Of a stretch of DNA of 64,000 nt, positions 11,101 through 22,745 are shown one piece after another (position 1 is the first letter of the stretch; every line of letters begins with the position of its first letter). A program made the translations under genes and the position numbers. This DNA is from Xiphophorus maculatus. Taxonomy: Eukaryota > Chordata > Actinopteri > Cyprinodontiformes > Poeciliidae. The stretch is taken from the NCBI RefSeq assembly GCF_002775205.1, contig NC_036453.1, positions 10,744,594-10,808,593 on the forward strand, written 5' to 3'. Below the pieces are notes generated by a model. The model did not search any database and had not been told where the DNA came from. It was given only the letters and a program-made list of their open reading frames with translations.

Positions 11101-14100
11101 ACTAATCAGGACTAAACCCAAAATACTCTGAAGCATTTATTATCTTCCAGTCTATGAAATTCCAATGGCCTGTCAAGTTGAAGTATAAAATAAATGTGCA
11201 TAGTTTCAGTGTCATTTAATCTAAATTTAGTAGGTTAGATTAGGTGGTAATGGATACCAAAATCCAAAAGTAATTGGCCATGGTGTCTGATTTTTAACTG
11301 TCACATTTGAACACAGCAGAATATTAGCTTTAGGTATATTTGTAACAAATCTGGGTGGATCACTTCATGGTTTGTATTAAATCTGTAAGCAAGGCATTTG
11401 CTTTATTTATCCTCTCACCCACTCTATTAAGTACTGCGCTGTCATATTATACACCATGAAATGCAGAATCTCCAGTGTAATCTGAAGGAGCCTGTGCACT
11501 TTTGGTGCTGTTAATATGTGACATCTTTGGTATTTCTAAATACCTTGATACAGTAGAAGTTAACTGTAGCTCTGTATTAAATTGTAACAGTTCATTTAGG
11601 CATGGACACATTTTAACTGTTAAACTTATAATTTTTTGGAGTCAAAACAGTCATCCGATGAGAGCGACGATACCATCATCCTTGGTCCAACACCAACTGA
11701 AGGGGACATGAGCGTGCCTGAGCTTACAAGAACTGACAGTGTGATTGTAAGTTTATTTATAAATATCATAGTTCAACCTAATGTTAAGACTCACTTAGGT
11801 TAGAAATTCTATTTTTTCGTAGTATTTAAAACCAAACTATCCAAGAACTCAGTTAGTCGCCATGTGCTGGTAAATCTGTCACTTTTTGAGAATGCTTAAA
11901 AATGTTGGAAAAACATTTGAGCTAACAAGCACCAAAAAAATTTAAAAGAAATCATACTAGTATTGGGAGTATTTCTTTTTTAATGAACTTTTTAAAACTA
12001 GTTGTACATTTTTAACTTCTTCTGATTTGTTTATATGTTTGAGAAATAATCTGAAAGTAATTTCTCTCTTTTTAAAAAAAATAATTTTAGCTAAACAAAC
12101 AAATGCTTTGCTACTCAGAAGCATCTCTATCAAGTTCTGACATCACTGAGGAAGAGTATGTTCCCAATTCTGAGGAATCTGAGAGTGACAGTCTAAACGA
12201 CAGTGACAGTTCAGTAGACGTTAAACAGCTCAAGAAGAGGAAGAAAAGAGCCCAGAAAAATACTTCTTCTCTGGAAGTCCAACCACTCAAGAGAATGCGT
12301 GTGACCACTTCTAGTTCCTTGACTGCAAAAGATCCTGGAGAATCTTCTTCAACTGATGCAAAATATCCTGGAGAATCTTCTTCAACTGATGCAAAAGATC
12401 CTGGAGAATCTTCTTCACTTGATGTGACAGTCATGACCTTGAAGAAGAAGGGAGATGGCAGTAGGGCTTACAATAAAAGGTACTTTTGTGCATTTTGTAG
12501 CAAACCTTACAGCAAAATGGCACGTCATCTAGAAGCAAAACACAGTGATATACCAGAAGTGGAAAGTGCACTGAAATGCCCCAAAGGTTCTAGAGAACGA
12601 CGGCTGCAGTTGTCCTTGATAAGAAACAAAGGAAACCGTGCCCATAATAATAAAGTCATTAAAGAGGGAAAAGGAATGCTCATTCCCCGCCAACAATGCA
12701 CTAAATCTGCAAAAGCTGGTGATTACTTGCATTGCATCAACTGCGAGGGTTACCTCAAGCGGAAATCCTTGTGGAGGCATATGCAGAGGTGTTATCTCAG
12801 TCAAAAAGTCAAAGGACTGAAGCCAGGAACATCTCGAGTCCAAGCCATTTGCAAATATGCAGAGCCAGTACCAGACAGCGTCAATGCACAGTTTTGGAAA
12901 CTAATACGTGACATGCACCATGATGATGTAGCAAAAGTTGTCCAAAGTGAGAAGTGCATCTTGAAATTTGGAGAACATTTGTTCAACAAACATGGTCAAG
13001 ATGTTACAAGACACGAATACATCCGACAGAAGATGCGCGAAACCGCACGAGTTGTTCTGCAAGGGAAGAAAGATGGCAAGTTGGAGACTCTCCCAGACTT
13101 CTTTGTGCCAGCTAACTTCCCTCATGTTATAGATGCAGTTAAGAAAGTGGCTGGCTTGGATGAAAGAACAAACGTCTTCAAAACGCCATCTTTAGCACTC
13201 AAGTTGGGTCACAACCTCAAGAAAGTGGCAAATGTTCTTGAATGTGAGGCTATGATCTCAGGCGATGAGAATACCATTCACAATGTGCAAATTTTCAAAC
13301 AAATCTGTGAGACCAGATGGAGCGAGTGTGTCTCTTCCCATGCTCTTAGGACTTTGAATGAGGCTAAGTGGAATGCTCCTCAGCTTATTCCCTTTGCTGA
13401 AGACGTTAGGAAAATGCACCAGTATCTTGACACAAAAAGGATGGAGTGCCAGAGGAACCTAAAGGAAGAAGCTGTAAAGAAGAACTGGGCTGAACTTGCC
13501 AAGATCACGCTTTGTGAGGTGATAATATTCAACCGGAGAAGAGAGGGAGAAGTATCCAAGATGCCACTGAACGCTTTCACCTTGAGAGATACCTCTGTCA
13601 CCCATCCAGATGTGGAGCTTGCTTTGTCAGAACTTGAAAAGAAGCTGTGTAAACACTTCCAGCGAATTGAGATAAAAGGCAAACGTGGCCGAAAGGTTCC
13701 CATTCTCCTAACTCCTAATATGGCATCATCAATGGAGTTGCTTGTCCAAAATCGCCACAATTGTGACGTGTTGGATGAGAATCCATACATGTTCGGGAGA
13801 CCACAGACTCTCAATCACTTCAGAGGATCGGATATTATTCGTGAGATGGCTCAAAACTGTGGAGCAAAACACCCTGGAGCATTGTCCTCAACCAAACTGA
13901 GGAAGCACATGGCCACCATGTCAAAGGTACTTAACCTAAAGGACAATGAAATGGACGACCTAGCTGACTTCCTTGGCCATGACATTAGAGTTCATCGTCA
14001 GTATTATAGATTGCCTGAAGGGACATTACAGTTGGCAAAAATCAGTAAAGTGTTGCTGGCACTAGAAAGAGGACAGCTCTCCCACTTCAAAGGAAGAAAT

Positions 14101-16974
14101 CTGGATGAAATCAGCATTGATCCACAAGGTAAATTGGTATATTTTTTTGTGAAGATTTAATTTGACCCCCTGGCATGGCACGTTTTATTTATTTTGATTT
14201 TGACTTTGTAAATAAAAAAAAAAGATGACATCTATAAAAGTTTGAGTGTCAGACATTGACAACAGTAGGAAGAAGTAGCTCAGCAGGCATTTTTTATATT
14301 ACATATTCTAATTCTTGTAGTTTTTTTGTTTGCTTGTTTTAATCTTTGGGAAATTCAATCATAATTTCCCATTGTAAATTGCTCACTTGAATGGCCATAG
14401 AACAAGGAAAAGCGCTAAGACTGTGCTGACAGCATATGCAATGCTTCATAGTTTAATATGATGGATATTTGTTACTTCATTTTTCAGAGAAAATGTCTGT
14501 GGACAGTGGATCAGACACTGAAGAAGAGGTTGACTCAGCTGAGAGGGATGATGATACTTCATCTTCCAGATCACCAGATGTGGATGGCAACAAAAAAGTA
14601 GAAAATGGTGAGGAATCACAAATACATTGATTTCTGCCTTTTGTACAATCTGTTGTCAAGACAGCAGTGCACTTTTAGATTTGTGCTTAGGCATTTTAAC
14701 TTACTCTCTAGTCTATTATATATAATATATTTCGATTACATAAAATAGATTTTTAGAATAATTGTCAGAAAACCACAAGGTTAAGCTGTTGCCATCTTGT
14801 TTCTCACCTGGAAGTTGGAAACCAGATTTTATGACATTAAGTTGACTGACTATATCACATCCATCACTGCCAGGGATGTGGACATGTGAAAAAGTGCTTC
14901 CCTGACACTTTAGTGAATTTGGGGATTATCGAATCCCCTGAAAAAACACCTCTTGGAATTATAAAAATGGTTTACTCGACATTAAGAAGTTTTTTCAAAT
15001 AAGTGCCGTTTCCATTACAAGATCTTTTTTTTTTTTTTTTTTTACATTTGATGGAGAGATAGAGGTCATGGAAATGAGTCTGATAGTTTCATCCATAAAA
15101 GGAGAAATGTTTTAAAAAGTGTTGCTAACAGGGCCAAACTAAATGTTGACGGTAAAAATTAGATAATTACAATACCAGCAGCTTTTGATTTAGTGCTGTT
15201 AAGAAATTAGTACAAAGTTAAACTGTTAAGCTAATTATTTGAAATGCTTGTATAAAGTAAACATACTGACTGCTTACACTGTTGAATACGCTTTTACTTA
15301 ATATACCTTTGTTTAGGTCAATTTGGGGTGACCAGGAGATGCACCACTGAAGTTGGACAAAGCAATGATCTGCCCTCAGCAAAAGGTAAGAATATTTATA
15401 AGCGTGAAGAAAATGAGATTGTAGATTTCTGATAAATATTGAACCTTTAGAGGCCACAGTCCTCTATCATTACTCTTTTTCATGTATGTCATTTTTGGGT
15501 TCTGTCATTTATACAAATTTTCAATGTACTCTGTAACTGATAATTTTGTCCAATATTTTGAGATTTCTTTGGTTTAACAGAGAGGTCAGATGACGAGGTA
15601 CTGGCAGACATGGAAATCTCTGGCAACTCCAACACGACTAACGGTAGTTTCTCTTCCTCCTTGGAGATTATCAATGAGCAGAAGCTTTAAAAATGTTGCC
15701 AGACACATCTTTCAAACTGAAGAATTTATCTGACTGCAAATTTTTATTATAAAGAAATTATAACCACCGGGTCTAATGTCTCAACTGAATGTTCCTCCTG
15801 CAAGCCAGGCTTGAGAACATGTAAACCTTTAGTTATTTTTTACACATTTAGTGTTCATTGAATATTTCACATTATCAGGTGTAAACCTATTTCCAATATT
15901 TCCTTAATTTTTTTATTGAACTAAACAAATGGGTAAATAATGAACATTTCACAGCACTGTCTGTGTGGTGTCAAAATTAGGCTTCCTCATTTTATAATCT
16001 CATGAGGATCACATGATATCTCTACATATAAAACTTTAGAATAGCTCAATTTTCATTTGACTGCATACCCTCAAGCAAAAGTTTGGTTTTACTTCTTCTC
16101 CCCCTTCTCTCTTATTGCCACCTTGAACTGTCTTCAAACAGCAAACTAACTAGACTGATCAAAGGTAGTTTGGGTGATTATTTTAATCTTTCTGTTTAAC
16201 TGCACCTATAAAATATTTCCAAAACCTATAGTGCTAGGAGAACTTATCAGGCCCTGCGAGTTTTCCCAGTTTGGACTCTGTGACAAAGGGAGATTTAAGT
16301 TTTATCCATTAGAGAGCCCCGCTTATGTTGATGCTCTCTTAACGTAGGCTCACCAAGTTTCCAGCCACCATCAAATCACTCAAAATCTTCCTTTTGGTGA
16401 AGTGTTTTTGAAATGGATGATATTTTAAACAATTTTGTCGTATTTTTTGAACATCCCCTTGACCTTAATTATTTATGCTTGTGAAGTATTTTGTACAATT
16501 AATTCTCTCTTGTACCTGCTGATGCTTCTATAAAGGATGGGGAGATTTATGTGTTCTCTCACTACCAGTTGTCAGCTTCAACAGTGACAACTATTGGAGC
16601 TGACAGCTGACCCTTAAATATGAAATAATGCTTTACTACAGCTGTAGTAAAGAAATGTTTTCATGATAGCTTTATAACTTGCTCTGTCATACAGACTGAA
16701 ACATTTTTTCATTGAAGAATACTTAAGTGCCCCTAATTATTTTTCAGGCCCACCACAAAAGAAGAGACTGAAGTGGAACCAAGAAGAAATCCAGGCAGTG
16801 GAGAAAACACTCATGGACTGTATTGACTCTGGAAAGGTTCCTGGGAAAGCCCAGTGTATGAAGTGCATTGAAACCTCACCAGTAGCCCTCAAGGACAGGA
16901 CATGGCAAGGGATTAAATTCTATGTGAAAAATCGCATAGATGCATTAAAACGAGAGACTTTCAAAAGAAGGTAA
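8174..16974 (+). CDS. Crypton-like tyrosine-recombinase-derived zinc-finger protein, 10 exons, 966 aa
   Basis: Joined exons: 8174-8176, 8950-9016, 9673-9716, 10465-10629, 11642-11746, 12091-14128, 14488-14607, 15317-15385, 15581-15643, 16748-16974. Every junction is GT-AG and the frame stays open to the TAA at 16972. In order the protein has a Ser/Arg-rich start, a basic stretch, an acidic Ser-rich part, a C2H2-like finger (about residues 259-280), a second Cys/His finger (about 339-362), a tyrosine-recombinase core (about 560-790), an acidic linker and a C-terminal domain beginning RLKWNQEEI. The core shows RRREGE (about 610), a KGKRGRK lysine box (about 657), TKLRKHMAT (about 730), LGH (about 757) and YY (about 766), in the usual order of Arg, Lys, HxxR, H/W and Tyr boxes. 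I recall related uncharacterised multi-copy fish proteins. DNA binding, perhaps recombination or regulation, is inferred. A polyadenylation signal is at about 17222. The family call is firm, the function unknown. Confidence 0.82.
11028..11115. repeat. Short interspersed repeat fragment in intron 4 of the recombinase-like gene
   Basis: TCAATTCAAATTTATTTAG followed by GCTTCCCAGAGACCC recalls a very common fish retroposon tail. It is too short to name. Confidence 0.35.
12091..14128 (+). CDS. Main coding exon: zinc fingers plus tyrosine-recombinase core
   Basis: This 2038-bp exon holds about 70 percent of the recombinase-like protein. The acceptor ATAATTTTAG precedes it, and reading starts four codons before an internal ATG at 12103. 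That ATG is unlikely to be the main start because the upstream exons join in the same frame. The donor is CAAG/GTAAAT at 14128; reading through it meets a stop within 11 codons. Just inside is a Ser/Asp/Glu-rich segment followed by basic KKRKKR, a likely nuclear signal. A 33-bp unit is repeated three times at 12325-12423. The whole recombinase core sits in this one exon, as expected if an intronless transposon gene was captured into a spliced host gene. Confidence 0.85.
12325..12423 (+). repeat. 33-bp coding minisatellite, three copies
   Basis: Three adjacent 33-base units (12325-12357, 12358-12390, 12391-12423) encode AKDPGESSSTD, AKYPGESSSTD and AKDPGESSSLD. They keep the frame and differ at only a few bases. 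They lie in the disordered acidic segment before the first zinc finger, so copy number could vary without harming folded domains. Confidence 0.9.
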
Positions 16975-17639
16975 GCGTTGACCTTTTTGTTACTGTGAAA
17001 GAAAACGGATCATTTGTTAGTGCCATTACCACGCCGATTCTGTTTGGAGTTTCTGCCGGTTTTGAAGTTTTGAGACAGCTGCAGTCAAGTTTTGTAATGC
17101 AAGTATGTATGCATACTGTATGTTCATGTTTATGGATACATATCAATGAATACATTTCATTTTAGTACATGCATGTTGGATTGTATGTATATTTTTTGCA
17201 ACAAGATACTGGAAGTTATGCAATAAAATGGTTCACATAGAACCAGAAAATGTAGTCCATTATTGATGGTTGGCATTAAGCATGTTACCAGGTACTTAAA
17301 AATAACATTAAACAAAAACAAATCTGATATAACACAGTTTATTGACTTAAAAGAACTAGGATTGCTCATATTTGACAAACTGTGTTCCCAAAAATTACAC
17401 AGTGCCACCTGGTGGTAGTTGGTGATGGACATGTCCCCACATGGAGCCAAAAACCTGACAGATTTTTGATTTTCTAAATTTGATTAATTTTTATGTTAAA
17501 GATTATATTTCATGTTCCAATATCCCTAAAAAAAATCCAAACCTAAAACCAAGCCTTTAGCTCATTTAGAAAGTTGGGTCCCCACGTGTAACCACCTAGT
17601 CACTCGCCAAAACAAGTCCTCACGTTTCGGGAAATACAA

Positions 17640-17642
<3 letters not shown>

Positions 17643-17684
<42 letters not shown>
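17643..17684. repeat. GT dinucleotide microsatellite
   Basis: About 21 TG units. The left flank (17,400-17,640) carries GTCCCCAC words resembling the repeat beside the first GT array, in the opposite orientation. Confidence 0.95.
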
Positions 17685-17685
<1 letters not shown>

Positions 17686-17699
17686 ATGTAATTGCACGG

Positions 17700-20600
17700 T
17701 TGTGTGATTGTGTACTTAAAATAGAGAGTGTGAGGGGGTGCAAAGGTGGGGCGGGGTCACGAGTTTTGTTTCCCTTTGTATCGTCTTAATGTTTGTAATG
17801 ATCCAGCGGGACGTGGATCTGGTGAATATTGCGCGCTGTTTAGTCTACCAATCACCACGGTGACAAAGAGTCTAGGTCTGAGGGGTTGGAGGTGGAGGTG
17901 AGGGTGAAGGTGGGGGCTGGAATAAGTGGCGTTGTGGGTCAGGGAGGACTGAGCTGCAGAGACGTACACACACGTATGAAAATAGACCCTCGCTGCGGCA
18001 GAGACATTCTCCTCAAATTCAGATCTCCAGGTTGATTTTTGATTCATTTGTCCACAGGAAGTGACACGCTTCCAATTAAGAGGGAACGACAACAAACCAT
18101 TTCCTTTAACAGCCATGATTGAGCGCTGTTTACAGAGTGGCTGGGCTGCATATGTGAACGTTCCATCTGCTGTTCACACAGGACGGTTTCTGCAAGCTGA
18201 ATTTCTAGATTTGGTCTGTTTGTGTGTAAAGCTGCACTTTATTACAACTGTGCATTTAGTAGCAGAGATTAGCATAGGAAGGGGTGAAATTCTTAGCAAG
18301 TAAGGATCCAAAATTAGCTTTGAACCATGTTTAATTTTTTACATTTACATTAGAAAGGTCTTAATTCCTCAAATCAATATTTGAAGACTAGAAAATGTGA
18401 TTTGTTTTTTTGTTTTTTGAATGGATGAACCTGTCTGTAACTCACCCTCACATTGAAACCAGTGCATCAAAAGACAGCATTTTCAAAGAGACGCTTTGTC
18501 AAAATAATTACAAATTACCACAGCTTTTGTGTAAAGATAACAAGTTGGCAAGCAACACATTATTACAATTACAAAATGGGCAAATACTGCAGAAGCAATC
18601 CCAACTTCAACATTTGTATACATGGATTTTCCATGCCCTCTACAAAATAGAAATAAAAAGCCTTAAAATAAATAGATTTTTTTTAATGCAGTTCTATAAT
18701 CCTTTTCATATATATACATAAAATGACATTTCTCAATTATAACATTTATTCAGAAGGGGAAAAAATCCTACAGTAAAAAAATATTGTTTTTAACAAAATC
18801 ACAGCAACTCCTGTAAGAAATTGTTCGACTTTTAACATTTTAAACTGTATTATTTACTTTTTGAAGTTCAGCCTATGACTTCCTGCTTCCATGGGGTGTA
18901 GATATGGCATTACATTTTTCTTAGGCCACACTTTAAACTGCGAAACATGTTGTTTAAGAGAGGCAGATGTGTTTTCATCTTCATAAGTCAGAGGGTGGAT
19001 ACAAGAAAAAAGCTATTTGCCTAAATTTGGCCCTTTTCCACAGTCTGAAGAATAATTATAGCTTAAACAGGAACTGTAACACACTAGGCTGGGTGAGGAT
19101 TTTATTTTGTCGCCATGCAGAGTGAAGAAAGAAAAATCTCCAACGATGACAGCTGCATTTAGAAGAAGGAAGTTAGGGTTAAAAAAAATAAATCTCTACA
19201 ATAACCATTTATGTTAACGTAATTACGATTATTTTTATTAGGGATTAATAATTCTATAAAATAATTTTGCCATAATTGTTGGTAGTAAAGCTTGTTGTAT
19301 ATTTTAATGCTTCTATCCTAAATGCATTCTGTTAGTTAAAGGTTAAAGTTTAAAGATGTTAAAGCAAACCTACTAATTTTTGAAGGTAAAAATGTCCTAA
19401 TAATTATTAAGCACTTCAAATAGTGCAACCATAAACAGATTATGAAGAAAGCAATAGCACTCGTTAACGACTACTCACATTGCTTGACAAAATATCATTC
19501 AATAAAGGACTTCACTTTCTCTTTTTGCCAATATATTATGCTGTGAAAGAATTTTATTTACTTTTTTGCATATATTCGACTAAACACACACAGGGGCACG
19601 AGCGCACACACACACAGGCCTCCCCCCCATCCCCCCTGCAGCTCTGGACAGTTTAAAACCCTGCCGAGTGTGACAGGTAATTGTGAGGCTCTACTCTAAA
19701 CACCTATTGATTTTAAAACATCTACAAACTTTACATGCTGCAAAGAACTAAAAATATGTTTTGGTACAAAACGTTTCATGCTATTTTGTCGATTTTTGTG
19801 AAAATGTAAAGAGTGGACCCAGAAAGCCTCTATGTTGAGTAACACTGGGCTCTTACAGTTTACATTATTATTTAGTGCAGCTTTATTAAAAGCCTAACAC
19901 ATACAATGTTCTCTTTGTGTTTACTGGGCAGATAAAATACCAGAGCTTTTCCACCATGAGGCCAAACAAGCCTGAAAATGTTTGTCCGAGAAAACATGTG
20001 GGTAAGAATTATAGATCTTATTCACTCGTTCAATGAACCTTGAGATGCACTTAGCGGGTTGCTTGTAGCAGCCATATATCAAGGCTAACAACAGAGCAGA
20101 GCCTCTTCAAAAGAGCCAAGCATGCCTCCTCTAACACTACTGCCCACTAGTGGACAAAAAAACTCCAGGTACAGACTGCTGTTGGTACAGCTGATACACT
20201 TTACACCCAATATAATTTTATCAAATCAAATTCAAGTTGGCAGAAAACAAAATAAAAATAGGATTAAAAAAAAGAAAGAAAATGGCAATTTACAGCTGTA
20301 AAATAATATAAAACTTTGGAGAAATTCAATGAAAACATCAAAGATTAAAACAAAACAAATTATAAATTCTACAAAAAGAGGTGAAAAAGACTCGATAAGC
20401 AGGTTTTAACTGGGTTGACCTGTGCAGTGGAGACATGACTGGTGTTTTATTGGTGAGGCTGAAGCTTCAGACCTTCTGCTATCTGACAGACAAGGTTCAG
20501 CAATCAAAGATCTGCCTCACATTCCCTCCCCTCTGCTGCTGCACCTCCTGCTCCTTGCTTTCCCAGTTTGTCTGGATGTGCACAAATATGAACAGACCAA

Positions 20601-22000
20601 CGGGATTTCATCTATGTGTTAATGGGGAATGAGCTTTTGTTGACCGTATGATTTCTCCTCTTGTCTTGCATCCACATCGATGATTTGTCTTTATTTTATC
20701 TGGTTGCTTAAATCTGTTTGATTAAAAATGAAACAATTTACATTTTGGAAACCGACTACACAAAGCTGGAATCTAAGAGTCAATATTAAGCAAAAAAAAA
20801 TGTGAATGAGCAAAAATAAATCATATCTGAATGATAAACTACAAATGTAGCAATCTGTAAAATTATTTTATTTGAATTTATGAGTTTTTTTCTTTACCAA
20901 TTAGACTTGTTAATCCTAAGACACTTAATTATAATGAGGCAACTGGCAAAAATTCACATCAAGTAAATGTGAATTTATTATAGGTAAATAATAAAAATTA
21001 AAAAACAAATTAAAATGTTGCATGAACAAATTTTAAAACCATGAAGTATGTGGGAAAAATGTAGAAATTGTCAAAAGACTAGCTGGAATATGACTGTATT
21101 CAGAATCTGGTTTACTACTAACTTATGGCCTATTAAAAGGTTTCTCTATAGCAACGGATTCCACAGGGAGATTTAATTCATAAAACATCTATAAAGCATC
21201 TACAACAAGTTTTTTGGAGGAAATTGTATAATATTAGTTTCAGAATTCAGTTTCTCTTCGAGATCAATAAAGTATTTTTGATTTGAATTTGAACCTGGAA
21301 ACATTGTCCCCACAGAGACATTTTACAGTGTGAATGCTTTTCCACAGAATGAACCGAGATGCTAGTCTGGACTTTAACAGAACTTAAAAAAATAATTTCA
21401 AAAGACCTGAGAATAGGGCAGAGGATCCTATTTCAAAACACAATATAACTGAAAATCTGACACTAGAAATGAAAATTGGTGCTCTCCATCCAAATATGAC
21501 TGAGCTTGAGTTTACCTGTGTCAAGACTGTAGTCTCAAGATGTGCAAATCTTCCAGAGACATGCCCTAAAAGATTTACAGCTGTGGTTGCAGCAAAATAT
21601 TGACTCAGAAAGCCTGACTACAAATACAAACCCCACTTTTTAAGTTTATTTTTGCATTCTTTTCCTTCCATTTCACAATTATGGCTTTCTTTGTGTCGGT
21701 GTGCACATTAAAATCCCACAGAAACATACAGAAATTTGGAGTTGTAATGTGACAAAAAAATTCCAGGGAGGTAGATACTCTGAGAAGGGGAAAAAATATA
21801 TTTTTCTAAAAACATAAAGACAGCATCTGCATATTTCCTGCCCTAACTGGACAACTGGACTGTGCCAGTATAAATAAAGCTCATATTGGCCACATGCTGG
21901 GGGTCTTTATGGTCTTTGCCTCTTTTTCTCATTTAACTGTTTAGGGATCCAACTCCACAAATTAAAAGAAAACCCACCAATCAAACATGTACACCCACAT
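17700..22000. other. Gene-poor stretch, possible regulatory islands
   Basis: No exon was recognised. A GC-richer part at about 17,740-18,290 contains repeated GCGCTGTTTA words (near 17,831 and 18,123) and may be conserved non-coding DNA. The rest is AT-rich, with a CA-rich patch at 19,585-19,640. Confidence 0.45.
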
Positions 22001-22570
22001 TTTTATCAACATGGTGACATTTCAGATAATCTCTGCCCTGCAAGCACCTTTGCCCCCTGTTCCCTACCTCCCATAACACATTCATTGACATGCACACACA
22101 TACATGCTGCAGCATCACCAACTTCTACCCATCCATCTCTCCCTATCAGCTGCTCCCTGCTGCCGTTGTTTTTAAAGGTCAGCGCTGTTTGTTTGCTCAG
22201 AGGCCCATCGTCTGATAGCGTGTTGGACTGCGCCTCCCCCTCCTCCCTCATCTTAACCTGAGCCGTTATCTCAGCCGACTCCCTTGGCAACTCCAACCTT
22301 GTCTTTTAAAAGGAACACTTCCCAAGGAAATTATGGAGACGCTGGCAGATAGTCCACATCTCCATCTGTCAGGGCGAAAACCACAGAACTGACAGGACGG
22401 CGCTTGGCGGCTTTAGGCAGATTCCAGCTTCCCCAGGTTCAAATCCATCATGTGACCTCCAGTGTCCATCTCAGGCCCATCAACACAGCATCCGACAATT
22501 AATTAGAGGTGACATCATAACAGCATTCTGGAACAAAGGCAAAAAGAGGAAGTGGAAAGAGAGGAAACTT
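22000..22570. other. GC-richer island, candidate conserved non-coding element
   Basis: Non-repetitive and richer in GC than its flanks, with homeobox-like TTAATTAGA at about 22,498. The minus-strand frame 22,006-22,296 has no recognisable domain. Conservation cannot be judged without alignment. Confidence 0.3.
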
Positions 22571-22611
22571 CTCTAGTGAACAGCGGCTTGATTTTCATTG
22601 TGAAAGGCAGA

Positions 22612-22745
22612 GGAGGTAGTAAATAGTTACATTTACTTCAGTAATATTATGATGAAGTGTTGCTACTCTTACTTGAGTACAAGTCCTGGATACTGTAACT
22701 ACTGTGAGAACCGTCACCGAATGAAGAACAAACATTTCTTAATCA
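22612..22745. repeat. Fragment of an ACTTGAGTA-type dispersed fish repeat
   Basis: AGTTACATTTACTTCAGTAA and CTCTTACTTGAGTACAAGTC are typical of a common fish interspersed repeat. Similar words occur at 23,965-24,015, 27,165-27,290, 30,945-31,000, 31,480-31,560 and 40,640-40,690. Confidence 0.45.

Noticed and set aside
12111-13814. Several minus-strand frames of 60-144 codons opposite the recombinase exon
   Set aside because: They are shadows of the real plus-strand exon, with no domain of their own.
22431-22450. GGTTCAAATCC word resembling a tRNA B box
   Set aside because: No A box or cloverleaf can be folded around it; a chance match.
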